DNA from: Inia geoffrensis
Taxonomy: Eukaryota > Chordata > Mammalia > Artiodactyla > Iniidae
Reading direction: 5' to 3'
Assembly: GCA_036417435.1 (NCBI GenBank)
Contig: CM070912.1
Location: 26,524,055 to 26,588,054, forward strand
Length of the DNA: 64,000 nucleotides
Of the stretch, positions 46,066 through 56,300 are shown one piece after another. The notes beneath the pieces were generated by a model that was not told the origin of the DNA, ran no database searches, and saw only the letters and a list, made by a program, of their open reading frames with translations. Both the position numbers and the translations under genes were made by a program. Position 1 is the stretch's first letter. Each line of letters starts with the position of its first letter.

Positions 46066-46344
46066 CTCTCCAATTTTCTTACTGTTAGGAGCCAAAAACG
46101 TATATGCTCTCGAATATGGTTAGAAAATTTATGAAGATTATGCGGACTGCATACAGTGGTTACATTTAAAAAGTGAAACTGGAGTTAGAGAAAAAATGCA
46201 AAGGGGCTCCTTTATTTCCCCTAGTTCCTCTGACCAGGGCAATGTAATACAACAATAATACTCTTTTTCATTACGTATCTGTCAGGCCAATGGAGTGGTG
46301 GTGGGAATCTTTGCTTTTCTGGTCTTTATGCCAATCATACAGTG

Positions 46345-46775
46345 GACTGAATGGCGATCCCCAGAGAGAGAAAAGCTATGTCCACTTCTCTCCCAGAACC
46401 TTCACAGGTTTCCTTATATGGAAAAAGATGTGATTAAGTTAAGGGTCTTGAGAGGTTGAGTTTACCCTGGATTATTCGGATGGGCACTTAATGCAGTTAC
46501 ATGCATCCTTGTATGAGAGAAGCAGAGACAGAGAGAGAGAAGAACGTAGGAAGATGGAAGCAGAGATTGGAGTGATGCAGCCACATGTCAAGGAGCACTG
46601 GAGCCACCAGAAGCTGGAAGAGGCTTCTGGATTTTCCTCTGGAGCACCTGGGAGGAGTATAGCCCTGCCAGAGTTTGGACTTCTAGCCTCCAGAACTTTG
46701 AAAGAATAGATTTCTATTGTTTTAAGCCACTCGGTTTGTAGTAATTTGTTATGGCTGCCCTAGGAACCTAATGTA
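46345..46775 (+). mobile_element. MaLR-type solo LTR
   Basis: The order agtggactgaatggcgatcc, agatgtgattaagttaaggg, ttaccctggattattcggat, cagccacatgtcaaggagca, ggacttctagcctccagaac and gttttaagccactcggtttg ends in a MaLR LTR terminus (taggaacctaatgta). Confidence 0.75.
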
Positions 46776-46847
46776 TCACCTGACACGTGTAAAACACATG
46801 AAGTGCATCGGGAGAAACAAATTTGGCAAGACTGTGGTTTTTGGTGA

Positions 46848-47120
46848 GTTCATTCATTCCACAGATATTTATTGAGCATCTACTAGGTGCTGAGGATACA
46901 GGAGGGAACAAATCAAAGATGGCTGCCCACCTGGAGCTGACATTTCAGTGAGAGAGAGAGGGAGAGAGAGGGGGAGAGAGAGAGGAGCTAAAATAAAGAG
47001 AACATGGAGAAAGACTGATGGTGGTGGGAGCGAACAAGAAAGAGGACAAGAAAGCATGGAAGAGGGGCAGGGGTCAAGAAGGGGACTGGGAGAATGCAGT
47101 TCCCAGGTGACACTGAAGTA
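46848..47120 (-). mobile_element. L2 LINE 3' region
   Basis: The text cattccacagatatttattg, agcatctactaggtgctgag, cacctggagctgacatttca and actgaagtagaggcctgaag follows antisense L2. A GA-rich tract (46,949-46,985) lies inside. Confidence 0.8.
46949..46985. repeat. (GA)n simple repeat
   Basis: Purine run gagagagaggg with short G-runs. Confidence 0.92.
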
Positions 47121-47284
47121 GAGGCCTGAAGGGGTTGGGAGCACGAGCTGTGTGTCCACCTGAGGGAAGAGTATCTGGCGAAGGAAACAAGTATAGAACT
47201 TGACCCTCTGAGTGATCCGTCTGTTGACCAGACTCAGTAGGAAGGAGTGACCCTTTCTCCCCTCCTCCTCCTTTCCCTCCCTCC

Positions 47285-47440
47285 CTCCCGCATTTGCTGC
47301 CCACCTGCTGTGTGCCAGCTGCTGGGGGTGCAAAGATGAGTGAGACGCAGGTCCCCAAGCTCAAGGTCATGGCGGGGGTAACAGTCATAAGTAAATCATT
47401 GCAAATATAATGTGGCGGGCATTGGAGCAGAGGCCACGGC
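47285..47440 (-). mobile_element. L2 LINE 3' fragment
   Basis: The text cacctgctgtgtgccagctg, ctgggggtgcaaagatgagt and cataagtaaatcattgcaaa is a second antisense L2 piece, starting over from the 3' end. Confidence 0.7.
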
Positions 47441-47949
47441 AAGCTGCAGGCTCCATCCTTGGTGGAGAGCAGGGTGGGAAGGGGAGGCGGGTGTATGTTG
47501 GGAATGAGGTCGGGGAGAAGCAAGCAAGCAGGAAGAGGGCAGGACTTGAAGTCCAAGAATTCAGTGGTAGATTAATTGGAGTGGGGGAGCATGGAGATGT
47601 GTCTGGGGAATCTCTCATTCCCAAGTACAGCAGGCAAACCTAGGGGAGAATGAGCTCTGAGGATAACCTACCCCTTTTAGAGTCACACAATCCATGAAGA
47701 GGGAAAAACAGTTCCCAAGTCCTGAATTGGGATGCTTCGGACCATACAGAAACCAGAGCTGATCTGATTGAGGAAGATGGGAGATTCATTACTCAGGTAG
47801 CTATGAAGAACAAAAGAGGCTGAGCTGCTCTTGGATCCACGAACAGAACGCAGCGCCAGTCTCTCTCTCCTCCCCATACGCCCATCCCAATCCTCATTTC
47901 TCCCTTCCTCCATACTGGCCTCAGTCTCTGTGGTCACAGATAGCTCTGG
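47441..47949. other. Unique sequence, nothing recognised
   Basis: No exon or clear repeat, except possible diverged continuation of the L2. Confidence 0.45.
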
Positions 47950-48340
47950 ATGCTGGAGACGGGGTGGGAAAAGCAGCCGCCTCACCAGCTGTAGTTAGGG
48001 TAATCCTGGATTGGCCCTACTTGGGTCACATGACCACACCTGGACCAATCACTGCAGCCCCGCTCAGAAGTGGGCTGCTGTGATTGGTTGTATTTGAGTC
48101 ACGTGTCTGTGCCTGGACCAACTACTATAGCTGAGGCTTGGGTGCTGCAAGCGGCCATCTTTGGCCATATTCCCACTGGGCGTTGTGTCTGTTAACTGAA
48201 GTTGGGGGGGGAGAAAGTGCTGGCAGGTGAAAAAACAAAAATAAAACCCTGAGCCATCTACCTCTTCCAGAGCCTTCTCCTGGTTGTGCTGCTTCCACAT
48301 TCACTCTGCTGAGAACTGCCAAAATCCTGAGTTGGGCTTT
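47950..48340. repeat. Old interspersed element with CCAAT-rich core
   Basis: The text cctggattggccctacttgg, gtcacatgaccacacctgga and ccaatcactgcagccccgct shares its core with 38.6-38.7 kb. A second internal near-repeat (gtgattggttgtatttgagt, 48,081) follows. Confidence 0.5.
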
Positions 48341-48454
48341 GCTTTAAGATCCACCGTCTCTAAACCCCAAAGCTGCCAGCCGAATTTACTCAGACCTGTT
48401 GTTGGGTTTTTTTTGCTGTTGTTATATTATTTTAATCAAATGTAAAATTTTCTC

Positions 48455-48612
48455 TTCCTCTTTGGCTTATGATTGCCTCTCCTGCCCCTAAGGGTAGGAA
48501 CTGTGTCTGTCGTGTTGACTACTATATTGCTCATGCCCGGTACTCAGTCTCTTACGTGTAAGTCCTCAAATAATTGAACGAAAGAATGAATGTTCACTCA
48601 TTCATGGAACAT
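48455..48612 (+). mobile_element. L2 LINE 3' terminus
   Basis: The text aagggtaggaactgtgtctg, ttgactactatattgctcat and aattgaacgaaagaatgaat is the sense L2 end. Confidence 0.7.
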
Positions 48613-49854
48613 GCCACAGAGAACAGGAGGCGCTGCAAGGTCCTTATCTGCTCTCTTCAGTGAGTCCCTCTCTTCCGCTCTCTCCCTCCTTCTCAGTCGT
48701 GTTGCGTTCCCCTTCATGACAAGGTTTCGTTAGTATAAGTGCATCCTTGCAGTGTCATCCCAACACAAACTGCAGGCTCTGAATCTCTAGGTGAATTCTT
48801 GGGTTGAGCGTCTAGATAAGCACGAGAAATAAGGTTCATTTGCTTGGTGGAGGCTGTCCTTTGAGAAGGATAATGGAGCTCTTTCTGAGCTGGGAGGGAT
48901 TGGGTGCCATGATGGTTGCCAGTGTCTGCCATGGCCACCTGCCTCTAATGGGTATCCCTGGTCCTGCTGCTGCTCTGGATTGTTTGCTCACCAGCAGGCC
49001 TCTGTCCTGCAGCCCTGTTATTTGCCGTGATATCACGGTACACTCAGTCCAGGACAAAATGGTGTGGCCCAATAAAACAATGGCATGTTCTTAGGGAAGA
49101 AGGCTTAAGACAAATGGCTATTTTTTAAAAGTACTTATAACCCACATGTCAGCTGGGGTCATCTTATTTTTGGAGATTCCAGTGGAACAGACTTAAACGC
49201 TGTCCCACATGCCATGAGAGACCCAGCTCTCCTTTCCAGAGATTGGGGGTGAGGGATGCTTGTGTCTCTCCTAGGCACCCAAAGCTCGAAACTCCTGCAG
49301 CCAATGAATCAGTTCTCAGTTCTGCTTGGGCGCCCTTTTGCTGGCCTCATGGGCACATAACTTGTGCTATTGTACAGGGTCTACGTTAAGTTTGATGTTC
49401 TACTGTTGTTATCTTGAACGAACTTCTTAGTAATTTCTGAACAAAGGGCTCCACGTTTTCATTTTGCAAATCCTGTAGCTAGACTTGCTTCACTCAGGAG
49501 CATTCCTTTCCCACCCCACGCTGACTCACTCTAGACTATGCCCCAATTCCTCCACTGTCCCCAAATTCCATCCACACAAGGATATGGCTATAGGAGACTT
49601 GGCCTGAAGGTTTGGGATGAAAGGAAATCTTGACCTCTCAGCCAAGTTAACAGCATAAAGTGCAGTGTATGAACTGGCTTCAAACTACTCAGTGGGGAAC
49701 AATGGTGGAGGGAAGGCAGGTGAAACAAGACTGGCAAAAGGTTGATCGTTGTTGAACCTGGATGATGTGTACAGGGTGCTTTCTCATTTTCAGTATGGTA
49801 GGAAACTTCCATAATACAAAGTTGAAAAAGGCACTATATGATGTGCCTCCGGCA
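48613..49854. other. Unique sequence, nothing recognised
   Basis: No exon or repeat could be supported. Moderately AT-rich. Confidence 0.45.
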
Positions 49855-50756
49855 GGTCCTCAAAATGTTAAAATGGAGTTGCCGTATGACCCAGCAATTC
49901 TACTCTAGATATATTACCCCGAAGAAATGAAAACATACGTCCACACAAAAACACATGAATATTCATAGCTGAATTATGCATAACTGCCAAATGTCTATCA
50001 ACTGACAACTGGATAAATAAAATATGGATGTTATTTGTCATAAAAAGGAATGAAGTTCTGATATGGGCTACAGCATGGATGAACCTTTTTAAAATTTTTT
50101 TTAAAAATTTATTCATTTTTGGCTGCATTGGGTCTTTGTTGCTGAGTGCGGGCTTTCTCTAGTTGGGGCGAGCTGGGGCTACTCTTCCTTGCGGTGGCTT
50201 CTCTTGTTGCGGAGCACAGGCTCTAGGCGTGTGAGCTTCAGTAGTTGTGACGCGCGGGCTCAGTAGTTGTGGCTCGCTGGCTCTACAGCGCAAGCTCAGT
50301 AGCTGTGGTGACAGGCTTAGTTGCTCCACGCCACGTGGGATCTTCCCGGACCAGGGCTCAAACCCATGTCCCCTGCATTGTCAGGCAGATTCTTAACCAC
50401 TGCGCCACCAGGGAAGCCCAGCATGGATGAAGCTTGAGGACACAAATGCTGAATGAAAGAAGCCAGTAACAAAGGATCACATACTGTGTGACTCCATTGG
50501 TGGGCAGAACAGGCAGATCTACAGAGACAGAAAGTAGATTAGTGATTGTTTAGGGGTGGGGGCTGGGGGAGCGACTGGAAGATTGGGGTGGGGGGTGACT
50601 GTTAAAGGGTATGGGGGTTTCTTTCTGAGGGGATAGAACTATTTTAAAATTGATTGTGATGATGGTCGCACAACTCTGTGAATATACTCAAAGCCACTGA
50701 GTTGTGCCCTTGAAATGGGTGAATTACATGGTAAATGAATTATATCTCAATAAAAC
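49855..50756 (+). mobile_element. L1 LINE 3' region, split by SINE
   Basis: The text gccgtatgacccagcaattc, gaagaaatgaaaacatacgt, tcaactgacaactggataaa, then after the SINE agcatggatgaagcttgagg, tagattagtgattgtttagg and attatatctcaataaaaccg is one L1 3' end in sense orientation. Confidence 0.88.
50084..50419 (-). mobile_element. CHR-type SINE, long form, nested in L1
   Basis: The T/A-rich tail at left is followed by cattgggtctttgttgctga and tagttgtggctcgctggctc, ending in gccaccagggaagccc. The host target agcatggatgaa is duplicated at 50,072-50,083 and 50,420-50,431. Confidence 0.94.
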
Positions 50757-50886
50757 CGTTGGGGGAGAAAGTCATGTCCTCCCCCCTGACCCCCTTCTCC
50801 TGCCAGCAATCCTTAGGCTCCAGCCTCCTGCCTTTGGGAAATCTCTCCCTCCTCCACCCTCTCTCTGCACGCGTGTGCGTGTGCGG

Positions 50887-50917
<31 letters not shown>
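50887..50917. repeat. (AC)n microsatellite
   Basis: About 13 AC units, preceded by tgtgcgtgtgcgg. Confidence 0.95.
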
Positions 50918-51139
50918 ACTTTCCATCTCCCCTTCCCGTTACCTTCTTCTGCCTTAAGACATTTTTCACTCTTTTGCCATTGCCACCAACTACAGAGAAG
51001 TGCCTTCCCCAAAGAGAAGTTCCTTCCGCAGCCAAAGTGCCCCACAGAGGTATTTTCCTAAACACTTTGCTCTTTAAGTTACCCACTTCCCTTTCAGTCC
51101 TTGCACGCAGGGGAACAAGGTCGTGAGGAAAGGAGCACG
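50918..51139. other. Unique sequence, nothing recognised
   Basis: Short stretch between the microsatellite and the COX7C retrocopy. Confidence 0.45.
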
Positions 51140-51510
51140 AGGTGTGCTGCCTCCATTTCTTCTGCCTTCGGTTTGTGAGCTTTTCGCAGGGCTTCCAACA
51201 GCGCTATGTTGGGACAAAGCATCCGGAGGTTCACAACCTCTGTGGTGCGTAGGAGACACTGTGAGGGTCCAGGGAAGAATTTACCATTTTCAGTGGAAAA
51301 CAAGTGGCGGTTAATGGCCATGACGACTTTGTACTTTGGGTCTGGATTTGCTGCACCTTTCTATATAGTAAGACACCAACTGCTTAAAAAATAATCCATG
51401 AGACAGATACGAAGAGGAGCATTTTAAGCGTGCGGTCTCTTTGAAAAAAGGATCAAACTTTTGAACCCAGCATCCTAGATATGTTTGTAAATAAACTATG
51501 GCATAAAAAA
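51140..51510 (+). pseudogene. COX7C: COX7C processed retrocopy with open reading frame
   Basis: COX7C is a small single-pass inner-membrane subunit of cytochrome c oxidase (complex IV), imported into mitochondria with a cleaved presequence. The frame 51,206-51,394 encodes 62 residues (mammalian protein: 63). The first 16, [16 protein letters not shown], equal the known presequence, and [14 protein letters not shown] and VRHQLLK are retained. One Glu of the EEGPG segment is lost in frame, and roughly a dozen other residues differ, including polar changes before and within the membrane helix. There is no intron, although COX7C has three exons. The 5' leader (gcagggcttccaacagc) fits the mRNA; AATAAA lies at 51,490 with an A-run at 51,504-51,510. 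No promoter or clear target-site duplication is seen. Most likely a processed pseudogene with an intact frame; expression is unknown. The 3' UTR match and both outer ends are less certain than the coding part. Confidence 0.9.
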
Positions 51511-51764
51511 GTTACTCACTTGACAGCTATTAAAATTACGATTTTAAAGTCCCCACGGTGATCTATCATGGCAGTCACTAACAAGTCCTAGTAGCTGTAA
51601 ATTCCAAGAGCTTCATAATCCCAAGGAAAGAGGGGCCAACTCAGCTTCTCGCAAGCCCCACTGGTCTCTGTTCTGAAACGTAACTCAGTCACCTCACAGG
51701 TGGGGAGAGAGGGTGAGGAAGATCGTTGCCAGGGCCAGCTTCTTGCAGGTTTTGGGGTCTGGAA
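51511..51764. other. Unique sequence, nothing recognised
   Basis: No element or exon supported. Confidence 0.45.
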
Positions 51765-51993
51765 CAGGGTGGGCAAACTATATAGCCTATGGGCCAAAAT
51801 CAGCCCACTTCCTGATGTTGTAAATAAAGTTTTATTGGAACACACAGCCACATCCATTCATTTACTTAATGTCTCTGGTTGGCTTCTTGTTACAACAGCA
51901 GAGTGGAGTAGCTGTGACAGGGACTGTATGGTCTGCAAAGTCTAAAAATATTTAGTATCTGGCCCTTTCCAGAAAAGGTTTGCTGACCCCTGA
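51765..51993 (-). mobile_element. hAT-Charlie-type MITE, near full length
   Basis: The ends gggtgggcaaactatatagc and ggtttgctgacccctgac are inverted repeats. The centre gtaaataaagttttattgga and aaatatttagtatctggccc is the complement of the element at 24.15 kb. Confidence 0.85.
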
Positions 51994-51994
51994 C

Positions 51995-52190
51995 ATGGAA
52001 GATCCAGGCTTGAACTCCGGCTCATCACATGCTGGGTGTGTGACCTTGGACAACTCAGTTCCTCTCTTTAAGCTTGTTTCCTCATCAGGAGACCAGAGGC
52101 AGTAACAGTGCCGCCCTTATATGTTGCTTGTGCAATGACTTCATACGTGTAAAGTGCTTACTTCATATAAAACACTCAATATATGTTGGT
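51995..52190 (+). repeat. MIR
   Basis: The text gatccaggcttgaactccgg, gtgtgtgaccttggacaact, gtgtaaagtgcttacttcat and aaaacactcaatatatgttg is in MIR order, directly abutting the MITE. Confidence 0.88.
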
Positions 52191-52860
52191 GGTTACGATG
52201 TTATTTAGAAAATGAGGGCAGTAACTATTACTTCGTATGGTAATTATGTTAAGTGATGGAGATCAAGCCTGTGAAAACAGTTGGCCAAAAACACGTTTAT
52301 TATTGTAATAAATAATATCTTAAAGGCTTTTGAGAGGATTCTTTGCTTCTTAGTAAAGCTAAGTTAAGTTTTTTGGGAGAGCAAATTTGGAACTGTGAGA
52401 GTGTAGAAAAACTCTAATTTCAGAGGAAAAGAGGACCCTTAACCCCCAAATCCAAACTCTCTCATTTAGCAGTCCAGGAAACTGTACCCCCTGATCCTCA
52501 GCTGGGACTTGAACCTGCCCAGAACTCAAGTAATCTTTTGGCTGAGCTTGGCATCTTCCCCAATAACAGGTGCCCAGGAATCCAGGCCTGTATGTCTTTA
52601 AACACTTGTGTTGCCTCTGAGGTCCCCACCAGAACCTGTTTAAACAGTCATCTGCTACGAGGTATTGGCATGCAGGTTTGCGTCCTGGGTTTGCAGCCAG
52701 GGGATGGGAAGAGACCTTTGTCTCCACACCCTTCAGGGGATTGTCCAGAAGCCAGCTGAGGGTAGCCACCATTGATGACCCGATTTCCTGGACGGTGTTA
52801 TTTAAATCGGGTTTAGTTCGGGAGATACAGCAGCCTCCCATCCATTCGCTTTGTTTCACA
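52191..52860. other. Unique sequence, nothing recognised
   Basis: A 166-codon minus frame (52,359-52,859) has no recognisable domain. No exon supported. Confidence 0.45.
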
Positions 52861-52861
52861 G

Positions 52862-52985
52862 TGATTAACTGAGCAGCTAATACATGCCAGGCCCTAGGGA
52901 TACAGCAATGAATGATTCACCCCCTGCCCTTGGCAACTGCCCCCCATCCTTCTGATGGGGGTGACAATCAAATAGGCATCTGGGC
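52862..52985 (-). mobile_element. L2 LINE 3' fragment
   Basis: The text aatacatgccaggccctagg and gatacagcaatgaatgattc is antisense L2. Confidence 0.65.
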
Positions 52986-53094
52986 AATTTGGCCCCGTAA
53001 TAAGTCCTGTATTCTCCCCAGGATTTCAGTCCCACACTAAATACTGTACCAATGAACTGGAAAACCACACTGGGCCAGCTGTATGATAGATGGA

Positions 53095-53420
53095 TGGTAG
53101 GAGTTAAGAGTGCCAGCTTTGGAGTAAGTCAGATCTGGGCAGGACTGGCTCTGTAATTTGCTAAATGAAAACGTGGGCACCTTGTTCGAAAATTATTCAA
53201 AATTTCAGGATGACAACAGCAGACCACTGAACTGTGCAGGGCCCACACTGTGAAGCTGGCCCTGCGCCTGGGGTCAAACTGCTTTCCAGCTGGGTACCAT
53301 TGGATACATCTCTTCACCTGTCTGAGCCTCCATTTCCTCATGTGAACAAGGAGATGCTAAGGCCAACGTGAGGTCTGGTTGTGGCTAGTAAGTGAGATGA
53401 GGCAGGTACAGTGCTGAGCA
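53095..53420 (+). repeat. MIR, apparently split
   Basis: The head gagtgccagctttggagtaa lies at 53,107 and the core ctctgagcctccatttcctc-like text (ctgtctgagcctccatttcc) at about 53,320, with about 100 bases of other sequence between. Confidence 0.6.
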
Positions 53421-53524
53421 GGGAAGGCAGGCTCAGCGATATCACTGCTGTTCTCAGCTTGCAGTGACGGCTGCATTTCATCCTATGAGAAGAGCGCACA
53501 TTTATGATTCTTAGATAATAGCTA

Positions 53525-53710
53525 AGACTTAGCAGATGGTTGATGCCAGACACTGTCTTAAGTTCTTTATGGATGTTCATTTCTTCCTCATTACAACCCT
53601 ATCATGTAGAGATGGGGAAATTGAGGCCCAAAAAGGAGAGGGAACTTGCCTGTGATCTCACACCAGTCAGTGGAAAAATCCAGATTCAAACATGGGACAT
53701 GTGGTCCCTG
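53525..53710 (-). repeat. MIR/L2-type fragment
   Basis: The text ttaagttctttatggatgtt, gatggggaaattgaggccca and gaacttgcctgtgatctcac is antisense MIR-like. Confidence 0.7.
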
Positions 53711-53757
53711 AGTCTGTGTTCTCAACTGACCACATGTCCCAGGAGTCGACACATCCC

Positions 53758-53792
53758 TGACACACACACTTGCATACACACACATGTATGCA
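53758..53792. repeat. Imperfect (AC)n
   Basis: Interrupted acacac tract ending in atgtatgcatgta. Confidence 0.85.
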
Positions 53793-53866
53793 TGTACCTT
53801 CTCTGAGATGCTACCACAAAGCGTACATTGTGGAACTGTCCCCATAAGATGGGATTCTTTCTCTTT

Positions 53867-54151
53867 TTTAAAAAATTAATTTATTTTTTGGCTGCGTTGG
53901 GTCTTTGTTGCTGCAAGTGGGCTTTCTCTAGTTGCGGTGAGCGGGGGCTACTCTTCGTTGCGGTGCACGGGCTTCTCATTGCGGTGGCTTCTGTCGTTGC
54001 GGAGCACAGGCTCTAGGCGCGCAGGCTCAGTAGTTGTGGTGCACAGGCTCAGTTGCTCCGTGGCATGTGGGATCTTCCCAGACCAGGGGTTGAACCCCTG
54101 TCCCCTTCATTGGCAGGTGGATTCTTACCACTGCGCCACCAGGGAAATCCC
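53867..54151 (-). mobile_element. CHR-type SINE, long form
   Basis: The tail tttaaaaaattaatttattt is followed by tctagttgcggtgagcgggg and gttgcggagcacaggctcta, ending in gccaccagggaaatccc. The target tttctcttt is duplicated at 53,858-53,866 and 54,154-54,162. Confidence 0.92.
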
Positions 54152-54179
54152 TTTTTCTCTTTACTTGCTCTTTTGTCTG

Positions 54180-54300
54180 TGCCCTGCGACTCAACTCGGA
54201 GCCCCATGAGGGCGGGCACTGTCTTGCTACCTGCTGTACCTCTGGCACCTGGCACTGTGCTGAGCACACAGTAGGCCCTCAATAGACATGCACCAGTGAA
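54180..54300 (+). mobile_element. L2 LINE 3' terminus
   Basis: The text gccccatgagggcgggcact, acctgctgtacctctggcac and gctgagcacacagtaggccc is the sense L2 end. Confidence 0.75.
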
Positions 54301-54400
54301 GGCAGGTGGGAAGCAGGCATCCAGCCAGAGCGCTCTGATCCAGAATCAACAGCCACAGTTCCCAGAACCTCAAGACTGCGGCCTTAAGAACTCGTTTGGG

Positions 54401-54605
54401 GGGCTTCCCTGGTGGCGCAGTGGTTGAGAGTCCGCCTGCCGATGCAGGGGACACGGGTTCATGCCCCGGTCTGGGAAGATCCCACATGCCGTGGAGTGGC
54501 TGGGCCCGTGAGCCATGGCTGCTGAGCCTGCACGTCCGGAGCCTGTGCTCCGCAACAGGAGGGGCCACAACAGTGAGAGGCCCGCGTACCGCAAAAAAAA
54601 AAAAT
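54401..54605 (+). mobile_element. CHR-type SINE, young form, intact duplication
   Basis: The head gggcttccctggtggcgcag and a pure poly-A tail (54,593-54,604) are intact. The 15-base target agaactcgtttgggg is duplicated at 54,387-54,401 and 54,606-54,620 with one change, which points to a recent insertion. Confidence 0.96.
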
Positions 54606-54621
54606 AGAACTTGTTTGGGGG

Positions 54622-55080
54622 CGAGATCTCGTGGCTAGAGGAACCATTTCATCCCCTCCTGGCTTTTCTCACTTGGGGTCCTCTCACTGTGCAAGGCAAG
54701 GGGGTGAGAGGCATTTAAGGGGTGCCCTAGGGCCCAGCCCCCATGCTGGCAGGCTGCAGGGTGAGGGCACGGGTTGTGCTCTGGCAGCTGGGCCACAGCT
54801 GTCTGCCAGCCTCTCAGTGCCTGCCCCAGCTGGCCAGCTGGGCCCTGATGCCACCCCCCACCCCATGACACAGCAGAAAGTGAAACCAGAGCCCGCCCCT
54901 GCTGGCTGGGACCCAGTGCTTGCTGTTTCCCCATCCTAGGAGGTGGGTGGGGAGCTGATGCCCGGGCCTGGCACCAGGTGGCCTGTCCAAGGAATACCCC
55001 TCCAGGCCAAGGGTGCCGCTGTGCCCCCTGCCCATCCCAGGGCCTCCGGTGCCCACTGCCTTCTGAGCCGTGCCCTGTGT
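54622..55080. other. Unique GC-rich sequence
   Basis: No exon supported. The overlapping frames on both strands have no domain. Confidence 0.45.
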
Positions 55081-55084
55081 GTGA

Positions 55085-55215
55085 ACCATCATAGCTGCTC
55101 AATTGAGTCCCATTAACCCCCGATCTTCACACTGCTCTGAGACAGGGGGTTAATTATTCTCCCCATTTCACTGAGAAAACTGAGGCTCAGAGAGGTGCCT
55201 CGGCCAGGAAGGAGG
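55085..55215 (-). repeat. MIR/L2-type fragment
   Basis: The text ccccatttcactgagaaaac and tgaggctcagagaggtgcc is antisense MIR. Confidence 0.7.
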
Positions 55216-55469
55216 GTGCTGGGGCAGCAGGATCTTAAAATAAAAGACAAATCAGAGCTATGGGTGGGCATAGGGGCAGAGATCCAAGGGGTCTCACTGG
55301 TGTTGGCGAGCAGGGCAGGAGTTTGTGGGGGGAGAAGACACGTGATCCCCAGGTTGTCACAGGTCGAGCACCCTGCATATTAGAATTGGCAACCTACCCC
55401 TCCCCACACCAACTTCATGGGTGCAGAAAATCCCTAAGACAAACAAGAATTCTTAAGAGGTGGACTATG
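55216..55469. other. Unique sequence, nothing recognised
   Basis: No element or exon supported. Confidence 0.45.
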
Positions 55470-55593
55470 GGGAATTCCCTGGCTATCCAGTGGTTAGGAC
55501 TCCGCGTCTCACTGCCGAGGGCTGGGTTCAATCCCTGGTCGGGGAACTAAGATCCCAAAAGCCATGCCACGCAGCCAAAAAGAAAAAAAAAAA
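55470..55593 (+). mobile_element. Short CHR-type SINE
   Basis: The head ggaattccctggctatccag is followed by gggttcaatccctggtcggg and cacgcagccaaaaagaaa. Same short subtype as at 28.24 and 43.2 kb. Confidence 0.88.
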
Positions 55594-55879
55594 GAGGCAG
55601 CCTTTGAAACTTTAGAAAGTATCATCTTGAGTTCTGCCCCATCCTCAGGCCAACCGTGCTCTCCTTTGCTTAATATTTTTCTTTCAAGCAACTCACCCTC
55701 TTTATCTTGCATAAATTGATGTAAAAAAGAGCCCTTCTACCCCTACCCTAAACTGAAAGCCAACTGCTTGCCATAAGTAGAAATCTGCGGTACAAAGAAA
55801 TACCTGTTAGAATAACTTACTTCTCTAGCCAGGTACCACTTAAAATCATGTGCGTATCAGACTTGGGAAGCTTCTATTC

Positions 55880-55990
55880 CAAAACATAGGTTTCCTACGT
55901 GAGGAAATGGAGGCCCAGAGAGGTTGAGTCACTTGCCTGGGGGTGACACTGCGAAAGAGTTGCAGGGCTGGGGCTGCCTGATTCCATGAT
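55880..55990 (-). repeat. MIR fragment
   Basis: The text gaggaaatggaggcccagag, aggttgagtcacttgcctgg is antisense MIR. One of the last clear repeats before the repeat-poor block. Confidence 0.75.
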
Positions 55991-56204
55991 TCTAGAAACC
56001 TGTGCTTACTGCTGGGCTGTAGTCTCTGCTCCTGTCCGAGCTGTCTTAGCATATGAAGCGTGTCTTAGTAAGTATCAGCACTGACAGCTTCCATGTTTCA
56101 TGCTTTGGCATCACCACTTTCAAAGCACCTTCTGCGCTTGTCTATCACTTGAACTCATGATAACACTCTAGGTACAGGCGAGAACCCTCTCAGAACAGAG
56201 CATG

Positions 56205-56300
56205 GGGTGTTGCCCCTCCCTTGCCAGAGAAGGAAACCGAGACAGAGAGTGGGGAAGTGGTCTGACTCAGGGAGCTGGTGAGCCAATCAGGACTGTCCAG
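56205..56300 (-). repeat. Weak MIR-like trace
   Basis: The text agagaaggaaaccgagacag resembles antisense MIR. Confidence 0.4.
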
